Source: Marinilabiliaceae bacterium
Lineage (GTDB): Bacteria; Bacteroidota; Bacteroidia; Bacteroidales; Marinilabiliaceae
Direction: 5' to 3'
DNA length: 64,000 bases
Assembly: GCA_016342595.1 (NCBI GenBank)
Contig: JAEINY010000005.1
Span: 1 to 64,000, forward strand
The position numbers and the translations under genes are program-made. This document shows positions 44,312 to 53,423 of the stretch, one piece after another (the stretch's first letter is position 1; each line of letters begins with the position of its first letter). A model generated the notes under the pieces. The model was not told the origin of the DNA. It saw only the letters and a list, made by a program, of their open reading frames with translations, and did no database searches.

Positions 44312-45574
44312 ATGAAGATGAAAAAACAGATTTCAATTGTTGTACTTATGTTGGTTACCATAGCCGCGTGTCATTTAAAAAGCAATAAAAATCAAAATAT
44401 TTGGATGCATCATCAATCTCGGAAGACGAAAGTTGAGATCCCCGGTAAAACACCCGGCGATGCTCCATTTAAGAAAAGCAAATACAACATTGTATTCACT
44501 GGGCGCTACGCTAATTATACGAAAGCTGATACCTGGTATCCAAGTTGGGCTTCAGACGACCATTTGTATTCCCCCTGGACGGATGGATCTATTGGTGCTG
44601 ACGGAAGTTTTTCAGGTGGGCCTGATGCAAAAACAGGTCATGCCAAAATAGAAGGGGATAACCCACTCGATTTAAAAATTACTAATCTAGGCGTAATAGC
44701 AGCTAAGCCCGAACCTTACCATGGCCGTTATCCCTGTGGAAGCTTGGTGTATAATGGTATTTGGTATTATGGCACGTATACACTGACCAATTCAGATTAT
44801 GAAGCCAATTGGCCGGTTTTGGGGCCTTTTGCAGGATTCAGAGTATCCTATGACTTGGGTAAATCATGGGTCAAATCACCTGCTTCTTGTTTTCCTGGAC
44901 AAACTTTGTTTCCTGAGCCAGACAGTATTGGTGGTCCATTAAAAATTGGCGCACCTCATTTCGTTGATTTTGGAAAAAACATGGAACATTCTCCGGATGG
45001 TTATGCTTATTTAATATCTCATGGTGCCACAGAGCCGGATAAAGAAGATAGGATTGCGAATCTGAGTTGGATTACTGGAGATCATATTTATCTTTCACGT
45101 GTAAAACCATCACCAGAAACTATAAACAATGAGGAGGCCTATGACTATTTTGCAGGGCATGATGAAGAAGGAAATGCAATTTGGTCAAGTGATTATAGTA
45201 AGATTATACCCTTAGTAGATTGGGATAATAATACCGGTTGTGTGACCATGACTTACAATGCACCATTGAAAAAATATTTCATGTGCGTAACTAATGGTTG
45301 GCCAACTATAAAAACCATGAATACTTATATTCTTGAGTCGGATAATTTAACAGGACCATTTATAATCACAAATTATTGGGAAAAGTTTGGACCACAGGCT
45401 TATTTCGTAAATATCCCGTCTAAATTTATTAGTAAGGATGGGAGAACAATGTGGTTATGTTACTCCGGTAATTTTACGAATGGTGAACAACGTAACACTG
45501 AAGATTTTGTCAACAGCACCACTCCTCCAGGATCTGCTTATTCACTTAGCTTACATGAAATAGCTATAAAATAA
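44312..45574 (+). CDS. DUF4185-like beta-propeller lipoprotein
   Basis: A 420-residue lipoprotein (VLMLVTIAAC, Cys20) with a repeated propeller-like pattern: ADTWYPSWASDDHLYSPWTD, GDNPLDLKITNLGVIAAKPE, PCGSLVYNGIWYYGTYTLTN, FAGFRVSYDLGKSWVKSP, LYLS-type strands and a final TMWLCYSGNFTNGEQ. This resembles the DUF4185 family, whose members have a GH43/GH33-like propeller fold. The Asp-rich start (SDDHLYSPWTDGS) and the mid-sequence YAYLISHGATEPDKED fit. Enzymatic activity is unproven. It is followed by the EEP-domain gene 43 bases later. Confidence 0.65.
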   Translation: MKMKKQISIVVLMLVTIAACHLKSNKNQNIWMHHQSRKTKVEIPGKTPGDAPFKKSKYNIVFTGRYANYTKADTWYPSWASDDHLYSPWTDGSIGADGSFSGGPDAKTGHAKIEGDNPLDLKITNLGVIAAKPEPYHGRYPCGSLVYNGIWYYGTYTLTNSDYEANWPVLGPFAGFRVSYDLGKSWVKSPASCFPGQTLFPEPDSIGGPLKIGAPHFVDFGKNMEHSPDGYAYLISHGATEPDKEDRIANLSWITGDHIYLSRVKPSPETINNEEAYDYFAGHDEEGNAIWSSDYSKIIPLVDWDNNTGCVTMTYNAPLKKYFMCVTNGWPTIKTMNTYILESDNLTGPFIITNYWEKFGPQAYFVNIPSKFISKDGRTMWLCYSGNFTNGEQRNTEDFVNSTTPPGSAYSLSLHEIAIK

Positions 45575-45617
45575 GTTTAAGCTATGATCTATCCCTTAAA
45601 TCAATAAACAATTTAAA

Positions 45618-46958
45618 ATGAATGCTATGAAGCAACTTACTCAAGTTTTTGTATTATTCCTTAGTTTATCTATTGCTTTTACAAGTTGTAGTAAACTTGA
45701 GGATATTGAAGAAATTGAAAAGGAGGCTAGTCATCCAACAAATGGAAGACTTAAATCCTCTTCATCTGCTTCTTTTTCTGTGCTTACTTATAATGTATCC
45801 GGTTTGGCTGATTTTATTTCAGGTGGTAATCCGGCAGTGAATACACCAAAAATAAGTCCGTTATTGAATGATTATGACATTGTTAATGTTCAGGAAGATT
45901 TTAATTATCATGACGAATTACTTTCAGCAACGGTTCATTCTTATTTATCCGATCATTCAGGAGAAATGGCAATTGGAGATGGTTTAAATACGATTTCTAA
46001 ATTTCCTTTCACTATTTTTAAACGTGTGAAGTGGGAGGATTGCAATGGTGTTTTTAGTAACGGGAGTGATTGTTTAACGCCGAAAGGTTTTTGCCTGGCA
46101 CGTCATTGGCTTAATGATCATACTTGTGTAGATATTTATAATTTACATGCGGATTCAGGAACATCTCCTGCAGATTATAGCACTCGGGATAGTAACTTTA
46201 ATCAGTTGGTAGATGCCATTGCTTTATATTCAGCAGGGCATGCGGTTGTTGTTGTGGGCGATATGAATAGTCTTTTCTGTGATGGTGAAATCGGTGTCAG
46301 AAAATTATTAACCATCGGTTTTCAGGATGGTTGGTTAGAAACCTATAATAGCGGCGTTCAACCAGATAATTGTGAAGAAGGATCAATTGATAAAATTTTG
46401 TTCAGAAGTTCTGGTACGGTAGATTTATCTTTATTAGGTTTCCTTAATGAAAGTGATAACTTTTTGGATGAAAATGGGGTTGAAATGGCAGATCATGATC
46501 CGCGCTCTGCCGAATTCGCATATACCTCGATAGAATTTCCAACCATTTCATTTAAAACTGCTCACAATACCTTTTTAAGAGCTAATTTAAATGGTGGTGA
46601 TTATGTTAATTCCTCTGCTACTACACCAGGGCCTTGGGAACAATTCTTTTTAATTAATCCAGATAGTGATCCAAACACTATTAAACATGGAGATGTAGTA
46701 TATGTTCAAACTAAAAAAGGGTATTATTTCTCAGCTCAGCCTAATGGAGGTATAGATGGTGAAGCTCTTGGTGCTAATGCCTGGGAAGCTTTTACTTTGA
46801 TCAATCATACAGCCTCGGATCGGTCTATTGCAGATGGAGATGTAGTATCCTTAAAAAGTGTTCACAATACATATATTGTTTCTGAGCCTGACAATGATGT
46901 TTTTGTAGATAGGACAGCCATAGGAGCTTGGGAAAAATTTACACTTTCAATTTATTAA
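45618..46958 (+). CDS. Endonuclease/exonuclease/phosphatase-fold lipoprotein with fascin-like trefoil
   Basis: A 446-residue lipoprotein (IAFTSC, Cys24) with two parts. Residues about 50-300 are an EEP-superfamily domain: [28 protein letters not shown] (metal-binding Glu), [17 protein letters not shown] (catalytic Asp and Asn) and [11 protein letters not shown] (catalytic Asp-His). Residues about 305-446 hold three fascin-like beta-trefoil units: [38 protein letters not shown] and [17 protein letters not shown], each ending in W-E-x-F. EEP enzymes cut phosphodiesters (DNase, sphingomyelinase, inositol phosphatase). Trefoils often bind sugars. A role on glycan phosphodiesters is inference. Confidence 0.8.
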   Translation: MNAMKQLTQVFVLFLSLSIAFTSCSKLEDIEEIEKEASHPTNGRLKSSSSASFSVLTYNVSGLADFISGGNPAVNTPKISPLLNDYDIVNVQEDFNYHDELLSATVHSYLSDHSGEMAIGDGLNTISKFPFTIFKRVKWEDCNGVFSNGSDCLTPKGFCLARHWLNDHTCVDIYNLHADSGTSPADYSTRDSNFNQLVDAIALYSAGHAVVVVGDMNSLFCDGEIGVRKLLTIGFQDGWLETYNSGVQPDNCEEGSIDKILFRSSGTVDLSLLGFLNESDNFLDENGVEMADHDPRSAEFAYTSIEFPTISFKTAHNTFLRANLNGGDYVNSSATTPGPWEQFFLINPDSDPNTIKHGDVVYVQTKKGYYFSAQPNGGIDGEALGANAWEAFTLINHTASDRSIADGDVVSLKSVHNTYIVSEPDNDVFVDRTAIGAWEKFTLSIY

Positions 46959-46995
46959 TAATTAATTAAGGGATATTTTAGTTTAAATATTTAGG

Positions 46996-47023
46996 GGTAT
47001 CCTGGTTATCCAGGATACCTTTT
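46996..47023 (+). terminator. Terminator after the EEP gene
   Basis: GGTATCCTGG (46996-47005) and CCAGGATACC (47010-47019), with loop TTAT, form a perfect 10-bp stem followed by TTTT. It divides the enzyme genes into two transcription blocks. Confidence 0.8.
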
Positions 47024-47058
47024 AAATAGTTCTTTTTAAAATTTTATAAGTCGTTAAC

Positions 47059-49215
47059 ATGAGGAAAACAATGTTTTATTTATTGTTTGTGATCGTTTTT
47101 TGGGGGTGTGAAAATTCGAGTCATACAGCACTAGAGCATACCAGTCAGGTACCTGAATGGAAAAAAGAATTTGCCGGCACATATGTAAGTCAAATAAATA
47201 CACCTGCAACATACAACCTATTATCATCGTGCAATAAAAAACCTAGAGTAGGGGCTATTAATGAATTAAGTGATAGGAAAATACCAATCGACCTTACTGA
47301 AATTAGAAGTATTACGAAAAACGGAAAAACATTCTTACGTTTCCCTTTAGATAAAGGAGAGCAATTATATGGTTTAGGATTAAATTTCAAAACGGTCAAA
47401 CAGCGTGGCCGTATCATGCGATTGCATGTTGATCATTATGGTGGTAAGGATAATGGCAGAACCCATGCGCCTATACCTTTTTTTGTATCCGATAAAGGAT
47501 ATGGAGTGTTGATTAATACCGCACGTTATGTTGATGTTTATGCTGGTACCGGGGTGCGCAGAGATAGCAATAATCCTCCTGTTACCAAAGATCGTAATGA
47601 CGATCCTGCCTGGTCACCCAATCCTTATAGTGATAATTTAGAATTTATTATACCTGAAAACGGAGTTGAATTAATACTTTTCACCGGAGAAAACATGCTT
47701 GAGGTTGTGCAAAAGTACAACTTATATTGTGGTGGCGGCTTTATACCGCCCAAATGGGGCTTAGGCTTTTGGCAAAGAACACCCACCCTGTTTACAGATA
47801 AAGACGTTGAAAAAGAAGTAAAAGGCTTTGAAGAAAACAATTTTCCTTTGGATGTGATCGGGTTGGAACCTGGTTGGCACTCGAAAGCTTACCCTTGCAC
47901 GTTCGAATGGAATAAAGACCGATTCCCTGATCCACAGGCATTCGTGCAGAGTATGGACAATAAAGGGGTGAAAATTAACCTGTGGTGTAATCCTTATGTC
48001 TGGCCCGGCAGTAATTTAGATAATGCTCTTGGCAAATACCACGGTTCACATACTGTATGGTGTGGTAACGTGCCTGATTATAGCATGAAAGAACCACGTG
48101 AATTATTCAAAAAGCATATTCAAAAACATCAACTTGATATTGGCGTTAGTGGTTACAAAGTTGATGAGGTGGATGGTTTTGATGACTGGATTTTTCCTGA
48201 TATTGCCATGTTTCCATCTGGTCTCGATGGGGAACAAATGAGACAAACCTATGCCAATCATGTGATGAGTATGACCGATGAGCTCTATCGCGCTAATAAC
48301 AAACGTACTTATGGCTTAGTTCGTGGAGCCAATGCCGGTTCGGTATCGTATCCATATGTTATTTATAATGATTACTACAGTCATCGGGATTTTATTACAG
48401 CTCTGATTAATTCCAGTTTTTGTGGCGTTTTATGGACTCCTGAAGTCAGAGCAAGTAAAAGTGATACGGAATGGTTAAGACGAATGCAAACAACTTGTTT
48501 TTCACCAATGGCGATGATCAATGCCTGGGCCGATGGTACCAAACCCTGGTCTTTTCCTGAGGTATATAAAGGCTGTCAAGAGGTAGCTTTTTTGCGTATG
48601 CAACTTTTACCTTACCTCTATTCAACGTTTGCTCAATATTATTTCGAAGGTAAACCTCCTTTCCGTGCTATGGAATTAGTTGAAGGTTATCATAGTAAAG
48701 TTGAAGAAATCGCAACTGAACTGGATGGAACAGATAACCCATATGCCAAAGCCCTTATGAAAGAAGTGAAAGATCAATACATGATGGGCGATTATATTTT
48801 AGTGGCTCCAATGTTTGACGATGAAGTAAAACGTAAAGTTATTCTGCCTGAAGGAAAATGGTATGATTTCTATACAGGAAAATTAGCCGGAGAATCAGAA
48901 GTGATAGAAATTGAACCGGATATAAACAAAATCCCGCTTTTTGTCAAAGACGGAGGTATCATTCCGATGATTGAAAAGGTCCGTAACTCCCACGAGTGGC
49001 AAATGACGAAAACCTTGGAAGTAAGGATTTATGGAACCCGAACTGGCTCTTTTAAATTATATGATGACGATGGTAAATCTTACAATTACGAGAAAGGTGA
49101 GTATTCGGTTAAGGAATTTAAAGTGCAAAATGGACAAGCTTCAGTAATCGATATTACCAGTGACAAAAATTGGGGGTATGCTGCACCAAAGTGGAAATTC
49201 ATGAGTCAAAAATAA
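47059..49215 (+). CDS. GH31-family alpha-glycosidase
   Basis: A 718-residue lipoprotein (FVIVFWGC, Cys15). GH31 features: N-terminal beta domain (GEQLYGLGLNFKTVKQRG), barrel start PPKWGLGFWQRTPTLFTDKD, FPLDVIGLEPGWHSKAYPC, the nucleophile Asp369 in GYKVDEVDGFDDW, and the acid/base candidate Asp438 in GSVSYPYVIYNDYYSHRDF. The C-terminal beta domain has PLFVKDGGIIPMIEK. GH31 comprises alpha-glucosidases, alpha-xylosidases and others. The KVDEVDGFD form of the nucleophile block points to the divergent group, so specificity is not certain. It begins 36 bases after the upstream terminator, so it likely has its own promoter. Confidence 0.9.
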   Translation: MRKTMFYLLFVIVFWGCENSSHTALEHTSQVPEWKKEFAGTYVSQINTPATYNLLSSCNKKPRVGAINELSDRKIPIDLTEIRSITKNGKTFLRFPLDKGEQLYGLGLNFKTVKQRGRIMRLHVDHYGGKDNGRTHAPIPFFVSDKGYGVLINTARYVDVYAGTGVRRDSNNPPVTKDRNDDPAWSPNPYSDNLEFIIPENGVELILFTGENMLEVVQKYNLYCGGGFIPPKWGLGFWQRTPTLFTDKDVEKEVKGFEENNFPLDVIGLEPGWHSKAYPCTFEWNKDRFPDPQAFVQSMDNKGVKINLWCNPYVWPGSNLDNALGKYHGSHTVWCGNVPDYSMKEPRELFKKHIQKHQLDIGVSGYKVDEVDGFDDWIFPDIAMFPSGLDGEQMRQTYANHVMSMTDELYRANNKRTYGLVRGANAGSVSYPYVIYNDYYSHRDFITALINSSFCGVLWTPEVRASKSDTEWLRRMQTTCFSPMAMINAWADGTKPWSFPEVYKGCQEVAFLRMQLLPYLYSTFAQYYFEGKPPFRAMELVEGYHSKVEEIATELDGTDNPYAKALMKEVKDQYMMGDYILVAPMFDDEVKRKVILPEGKWYDFYTGKLAGESEVIEIEPDINKIPLFVKDGGIIPMIEKVRNSHEWQMTKTLEVRIYGTRTGSFKLYDDDGKSYNYEKGEYSVKEFKVQNGQASVIDITSDKNWGYAAPKWKFMSQK

Positions 49216-49242
49216 GTTTACCGCCTTTAAACGTTTAATATA

Positions 49243-50211
49243 ATGCATATGAAAAAGATCATTTCAATTAGCCTTTTGCTATTTATTTTTATTGGGAGTC
49301 AGGCACAAAAGTTAAAGTTTAACCAGAATGGTAACTTTAAGATTGTTCAATTTACAGATTTGCATTTTTTATATTCAACCCAAGAAAATGTATTAAATAA
49401 TCTCAACAAAGTATTGGATATTGAACAGCCGGATTTAGTGATTATAACCGGGGACTTAATGTCCGAACCAAACTATGCCGAAGGGTTTGATGTATTGATA
49501 CAACCCATTGTTGAGCGTCAAATTAATTGGTGTGTTGTTTTCGGAAATCATGATCATGAACTTGATTTAACTCGATCGGAAATCAATGAATTAATAAGTA
49601 AATATCCATACAACGTTAATGGGAAAAACCCGACAGGTGTTTATGGTGATACCAATTACCTATTGGAGGTAAAAGAATCACACACTAATAAAACGGGTGC
49701 TTTAATATACTGCATGGATAGTAATACTTATTCTGAATACGATCATATTGAAGGCTATGGATGGTTTGATCACACACAAATTGATTGGTATGTGAGAACG
49801 AGTGAAAAGTTCAAGAAAAAGAAATTGTTACCTGCCTTATCATTCTTCCACATTCCTCTTCCTGAATTTCATGATGCCAAAACGATAAATGACGATGGAA
49901 TTTTAGGAGAAAAAGAGGAAACTGTCTGTACTGGAAAAATTAATAGTGGGTTGTTTAGTGCTTTTTTGCGTCAAAAAGATGTGATGGGAATATTTGTGGG
50001 GCATGATCATTTGAATGATTATATTGCTTCGTATTACGGTATCGCTTTGGCATATTGTCGATACAGCGGTAGTACTAATATGTACGGATTAAAGATGAAT
50101 GGTGCACGCGTAATTGAGTTGAAGGAGGGTGAAAGAGTGTTTGATACATGGATTAGACTACGTAGTGGTGATAGAATTAACGAGTATCATTTTCAAAGTA
50201 AGTGTAAATAG
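49243..50211 (+). CDS. Exported calcineurin-like metallophosphoesterase
   Basis: A 322-residue exported phosphoesterase, signal peptide to about residue 22 (ISLLLFIFIGSQAQ). A second in-frame ATG at 49249 is equally plausible. All metal-binding blocks are present: VQFTDLHFLYST (D-x-H), VIITGDLMSEP (GD), VVFGNHDHELDL (GNHD), FFHIPLPEF (H) and IFVGHDHLNDY (GHDH). It resembles the Dcr2/purple-acid-phosphatase-like group. Together with the EEP protein it makes two secreted phosphoesterase-fold enzymes in this PUL. A role in removing phosphate from the target glycan is inference. Confidence 0.88.
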   Translation: MHMKKIISISLLLFIFIGSQAQKLKFNQNGNFKIVQFTDLHFLYSTQENVLNNLNKVLDIEQPDLVIITGDLMSEPNYAEGFDVLIQPIVERQINWCVVFGNHDHELDLTRSEINELISKYPYNVNGKNPTGVYGDTNYLLEVKESHTNKTGALIYCMDSNTYSEYDHIEGYGWFDHTQIDWYVRTSEKFKKKKLLPALSFFHIPLPEFHDAKTINDDGILGEKEETVCTGKINSGLFSAFLRQKDVMGIFVGHDHLNDYIASYYGIALAYCRYSGSTNMYGLKMNGARVIELKEGERVFDTWIRLRSGDRINEYHFQSKCK

Positions 50212-50296
50212 TGTGCGAGTAGAAAAAATAAATAGTGAATTTGGCTAATTGACATATCATAAGGATTAAAACAAAAAAATACAAATAGGAATAAAT

Positions 50297-51049
50297 ATGA
50301 AGAAAAAACCATATACCGTTTTACCCATTATGATCCTTTATTTGTGCTTGATCATGTTATTGAATCAAGGTTGTTATGGAACTATAGCAGAAAGTCATGA
50401 ATGTCAAAAGCAGGCAACTTTTGTGCAAAAACTTGAAAGGGGTGAAAAAGTAAGGCTGGGTGCACTTGGAACAAGTCTGACTGGTGGTGATACACCTTGG
50501 TTTGATGTCATGAAGGAATGGTTTAATAAAGATTACCCAGCACAGCTTGAATATCTTAATCTTGGCATTTCAGCATCGGCTTCTTCTTACCCGCCAGGTG
50601 AATCTGGGCTGGCTATGGTCAATGAGATGATCAAATTCAATCCGGATGTTGTGTTTATAGAATTTGCGGTTAATGATGCTTATGAACCGTACCAGATTTC
50701 GATGGAAGAAAGCAGGCACAACCTGGAAGCAATGATTAACAGCTTGAAAAGCAGCAACCCGGAGGTTGAAATAATAGTACAGACGATGAATGTTGTTATT
50801 GACATGCCAGAACTGGATATGTCAGAATCAACGAAACGATCTGCATTGGCTGATTATTACGGCGTCTATCGACAGGTGGCAGCAGATATGGGCTTATTAT
50901 TAATTGATCATTATCCCAATTGGCAAAATTTACTACGATCTAAAGGTCGGGAACTATTTATTCAATATGTGCCAGATGGCATTCATCCGAATTATGAGGG
51001 GTATCGAAAAATAGTAATTCCTGAGTTACAGAAATACTTCAAATCATAA
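50297..51049 (+). CDS. SGNH/GDSL-family hydrolase (probable deacetylase)
   Basis: A 250-residue exported SGNH hydrolase. The signal region contains a possible lipobox (MLLNQGC, Cys26). Catalytic blocks: block I LGALGTSLTGGDTPW with Ser60 (GTS replaces the common GDS), block III EFAVNDAYEP (Asn), and block V VPDGIHPNYEGY (Asp-x-x-His). Such enzymes in PULs usually remove acetyl groups from sugars. It is followed 48 bases later by the second GH92, and its stop is only 3 bases before a longer possible start of that gene. Confidence 0.85.
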   Translation: MKKKPYTVLPIMILYLCLIMLLNQGCYGTIAESHECQKQATFVQKLERGEKVRLGALGTSLTGGDTPWFDVMKEWFNKDYPAQLEYLNLGISASASSYPPGESGLAMVNEMIKFNPDVVFIEFAVNDAYEPYQISMEESRHNLEAMINSLKSSNPEVEIIVQTMNVVIDMPELDMSESTKRSALADYYGVYRQVAADMGLLLIDHYPNWQNLLRSKGRELFIQYVPDGIHPNYEGYRKIVIPELQKYFKS

Positions 51050-51097
51050 GCTATGATTTCAAAGGAAAGATTAAAATGTACATTAAATCATCAAAAA

Positions 51098-53341
51098 ATG
51101 AAAAGATTGATGCAATTAATGGTTCCTGTTTGCCTGTTATTAACTGCTTGCGGATCTGGACAATTTAACAAACAGGGGATTGATATTCTGAGTTATGTGG
51201 ATCCGCTAATAGGAACCGGTGGTCATGGCCATACTTACCCGGGGGTCACTAGGCCCTTTGGAATGGTACAGGTGGGACCATCCAATTATTCGAAAGGCTG
51301 GGATTGGTGTTCCGGTTATCATTATTCTGATACGGTATTACAGGGGTTTGCGCATACCCACCTGAGCGGGACCGGATTATCCGGACTGGGAGATATTCTG
51401 ATAATGCCCACATCAGGAAAACTATTCCTGGTGCCCGGCACTGATGAGTTTCCTGATGAGGGATATAGTTCCAGGTGGTCGCATAAGCGGGAAAAGGCTT
51501 CGCCAGGGGTTTACCAGGTATATCTTGATGATTACGATATCGATGTGGAAGTTACCTGTACCAAACGAACCGGATTACATCGTTACACCTTCAACAGAGC
51601 AAGTGAACACAATATAATTATCGACCCAACACATCGAATTGATGAAAAGCTGCTCAATACCGAGGTAGAAATCTTATCCGATACTGAAATTCGCGGTTTT
51701 AAGCACTCCAAAGGAAATGGTGGCGATCGTAAGGTTTATTTCTATGCTCGTTTTTCAAAACCATTTCAAAATTCGGGAGTGGCTGTTGAAGGCAATAGAA
51801 CTGAAGGTCGAAAAGCCAGTTCCCAAGCCTCCTCTGCTTTTGTGCAATATCACAGCAAAGCAGGAGAGCAAGTAGAGGTGAAAATCGGCTTGTCATTTGT
51901 AAGTTATGAAGGGGCTTATAAAAATTACCAGGCTGAAGCGGGTGACAAGGATTTTGATACGGTATTACAGGAAGCTCAGGAAGTATGGGAACATCACCTG
52001 GGTAAAGTCGTTGTTGAGGATGATAACGAAATCAATAAACGCATCTTTTATACCGCATTGTATCATTCTCTTCTGGTGCCAAACCTAATTAACGATGTGG
52101 ATGGTAACTATGTGGTTGAGGGCAAACAGTATCAGGGAGAATCCAATCAATACAGCACTTATTCTACCTGGGATACCTTTCGGGCACAAAATCCATTGCT
52201 AACGATATTGGAGCCTGCCTATGTTTCAGAAATCGTCAATTCTTTAATTTCCAGGCAAACCGTGGCAAAAGTCGGGCTGCCCATTTGGGAATTGACCGGA
52301 CACGATAACGGCTGTATGCCTTCTTATACACCGGTTTCAGTTGTAGTTGATGCGGTGAGAAAAGGAATCCCCGGGATTGATGCAGAAGAGGCTTATGAGG
52401 CCATACGGGCTACCAGTATGATGGACTGGAAACACAGTGCCTTTGTGTCGGAGCCCGTGGTGCCATGGATTAAAAAGTTGAATTATGTACCGGCTCATGT
52501 ATGGGAGTCGTGTGCTCAAACCATTGAGTATGCCTATCAGGATTGGTGTATTTACCGCTTGGCAAAGGATCTGAACAAAGCTGATACCAGTTATTACCTC
52601 AACCGTTCAAAAAGCTACCGGAATCTTTTTAATGAAGATATCGGGTATATTGCTCCTAAGGATTCACTGGGCAATTGGGTGCCCATCGACCTGAACAAGT
52701 GGGAGGGCATACGCCCTCATTACATCACCGGAAACATTTGGGGCTATTCTACATTTGTACCTCATGAAATAGAAAACATTATTGAGCTAAAAGGCGGTCC
52801 GGAGAAGTTTTGCAACTGGTTGGATGAAATCATCAGTGATACTACCGAAATAGAAGGAGATGCCCATGTGGATATTAATGGCTTTATTGGGCGTTACGGT
52901 CACGGTGATGAACCTTCTCATCACATCCCGTATTTGTATAATTATGCCGGTCAGCCCTGGAAAACACAGGAGTTGGTCCGCCGTGTGATGAATACATTTT
53001 ATAGCGATCAACCCGATGGTTTAATCAATAATGAAGATTGTGGTCAGATGTCTTCCTGGTACATTATGGGAGCACTGGGATTTTATTCATTTTGTCCGGG
53101 TGATAATCGATACACACTTTCTTCTCCTTTTTTTAAGAAGGTAACATTGCATCTGGATAATGGAAAAAATACAGTTATTACAACCGAAAATAAAGTAGAT
53201 AAAATATACATCAAGTCGCTGCATATAAATGGGCAGGTTTATAACAAAAACATCATATCCCATCAAATGCTTACTGAAGGTGTTAATTTGAATTATAAAT
53301 TGAGCGATCAACCCAACCGAAATTGGGGAATTCGAGATTAA
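51098..53341 (+). CDS. GH92 exo-alpha-mannosidase (copy 2)
   Basis: A 747-residue lipoprotein. ATG 51098 gives MKRLMQLMVPVCLLLTAC with lipidated Cys18. A start at 51053 would add 15 non-signal residues. Motifs: YVDPLIGTGGHGHTYPGVTR, FGMVQVGPSNYSKGWDWCSG, GFAHTHLSGTGLSGLGD, YSTWDTFRAQNPLLTILEPA, LTGHDNGCMPSYTP and NNEDCGQMSSWYIMGALGFY. This is the classical GH92 arrangement, of the type seen in many alpha-mannosidases. The middle sequence YVPAHVWESCAQTIEYAYQD is well conserved, so the enzyme is probably active. Confidence 0.93.
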   Translation: MKRLMQLMVPVCLLLTACGSGQFNKQGIDILSYVDPLIGTGGHGHTYPGVTRPFGMVQVGPSNYSKGWDWCSGYHYSDTVLQGFAHTHLSGTGLSGLGDILIMPTSGKLFLVPGTDEFPDEGYSSRWSHKREKASPGVYQVYLDDYDIDVEVTCTKRTGLHRYTFNRASEHNIIIDPTHRIDEKLLNTEVEILSDTEIRGFKHSKGNGGDRKVYFYARFSKPFQNSGVAVEGNRTEGRKASSQASSAFVQYHSKAGEQVEVKIGLSFVSYEGAYKNYQAEAGDKDFDTVLQEAQEVWEHHLGKVVVEDDNEINKRIFYTALYHSLLVPNLINDVDGNYVVEGKQYQGESNQYSTYSTWDTFRAQNPLLTILEPAYVSEIVNSLISRQTVAKVGLPIWELTGHDNGCMPSYTPVSVVVDAVRKGIPGIDAEEAYEAIRATSMMDWKHSAFVSEPVVPWIKKLNYVPAHVWESCAQTIEYAYQDWCIYRLAKDLNKADTSYYLNRSKSYRNLFNEDIGYIAPKDSLGNWVPIDLNKWEGIRPHYITGNIWGYSTFVPHEIENIIELKGGPEKFCNWLDEIISDTTEIEGDAHVDINGFIGRYGHGDEPSHHIPYLYNYAGQPWKTQELVRRVMNTFYSDQPDGLINNEDCGQMSSWYIMGALGFYSFCPGDNRYTLSSPFFKKVTLHLDNGKNTVITTENKVDKIYIKSLHINGQVYNKNIISHQMLTEGVNLNYKLSDQPNRNWGIRD

Positions 53342-53423
53342 AGTTTTGTTTGGATTATAAGTATTCTTCTATTAGGGGGGTATAAAAGTCAAATGTTTAA
53401 AGTTGTATTTTAAAAGGTATATA

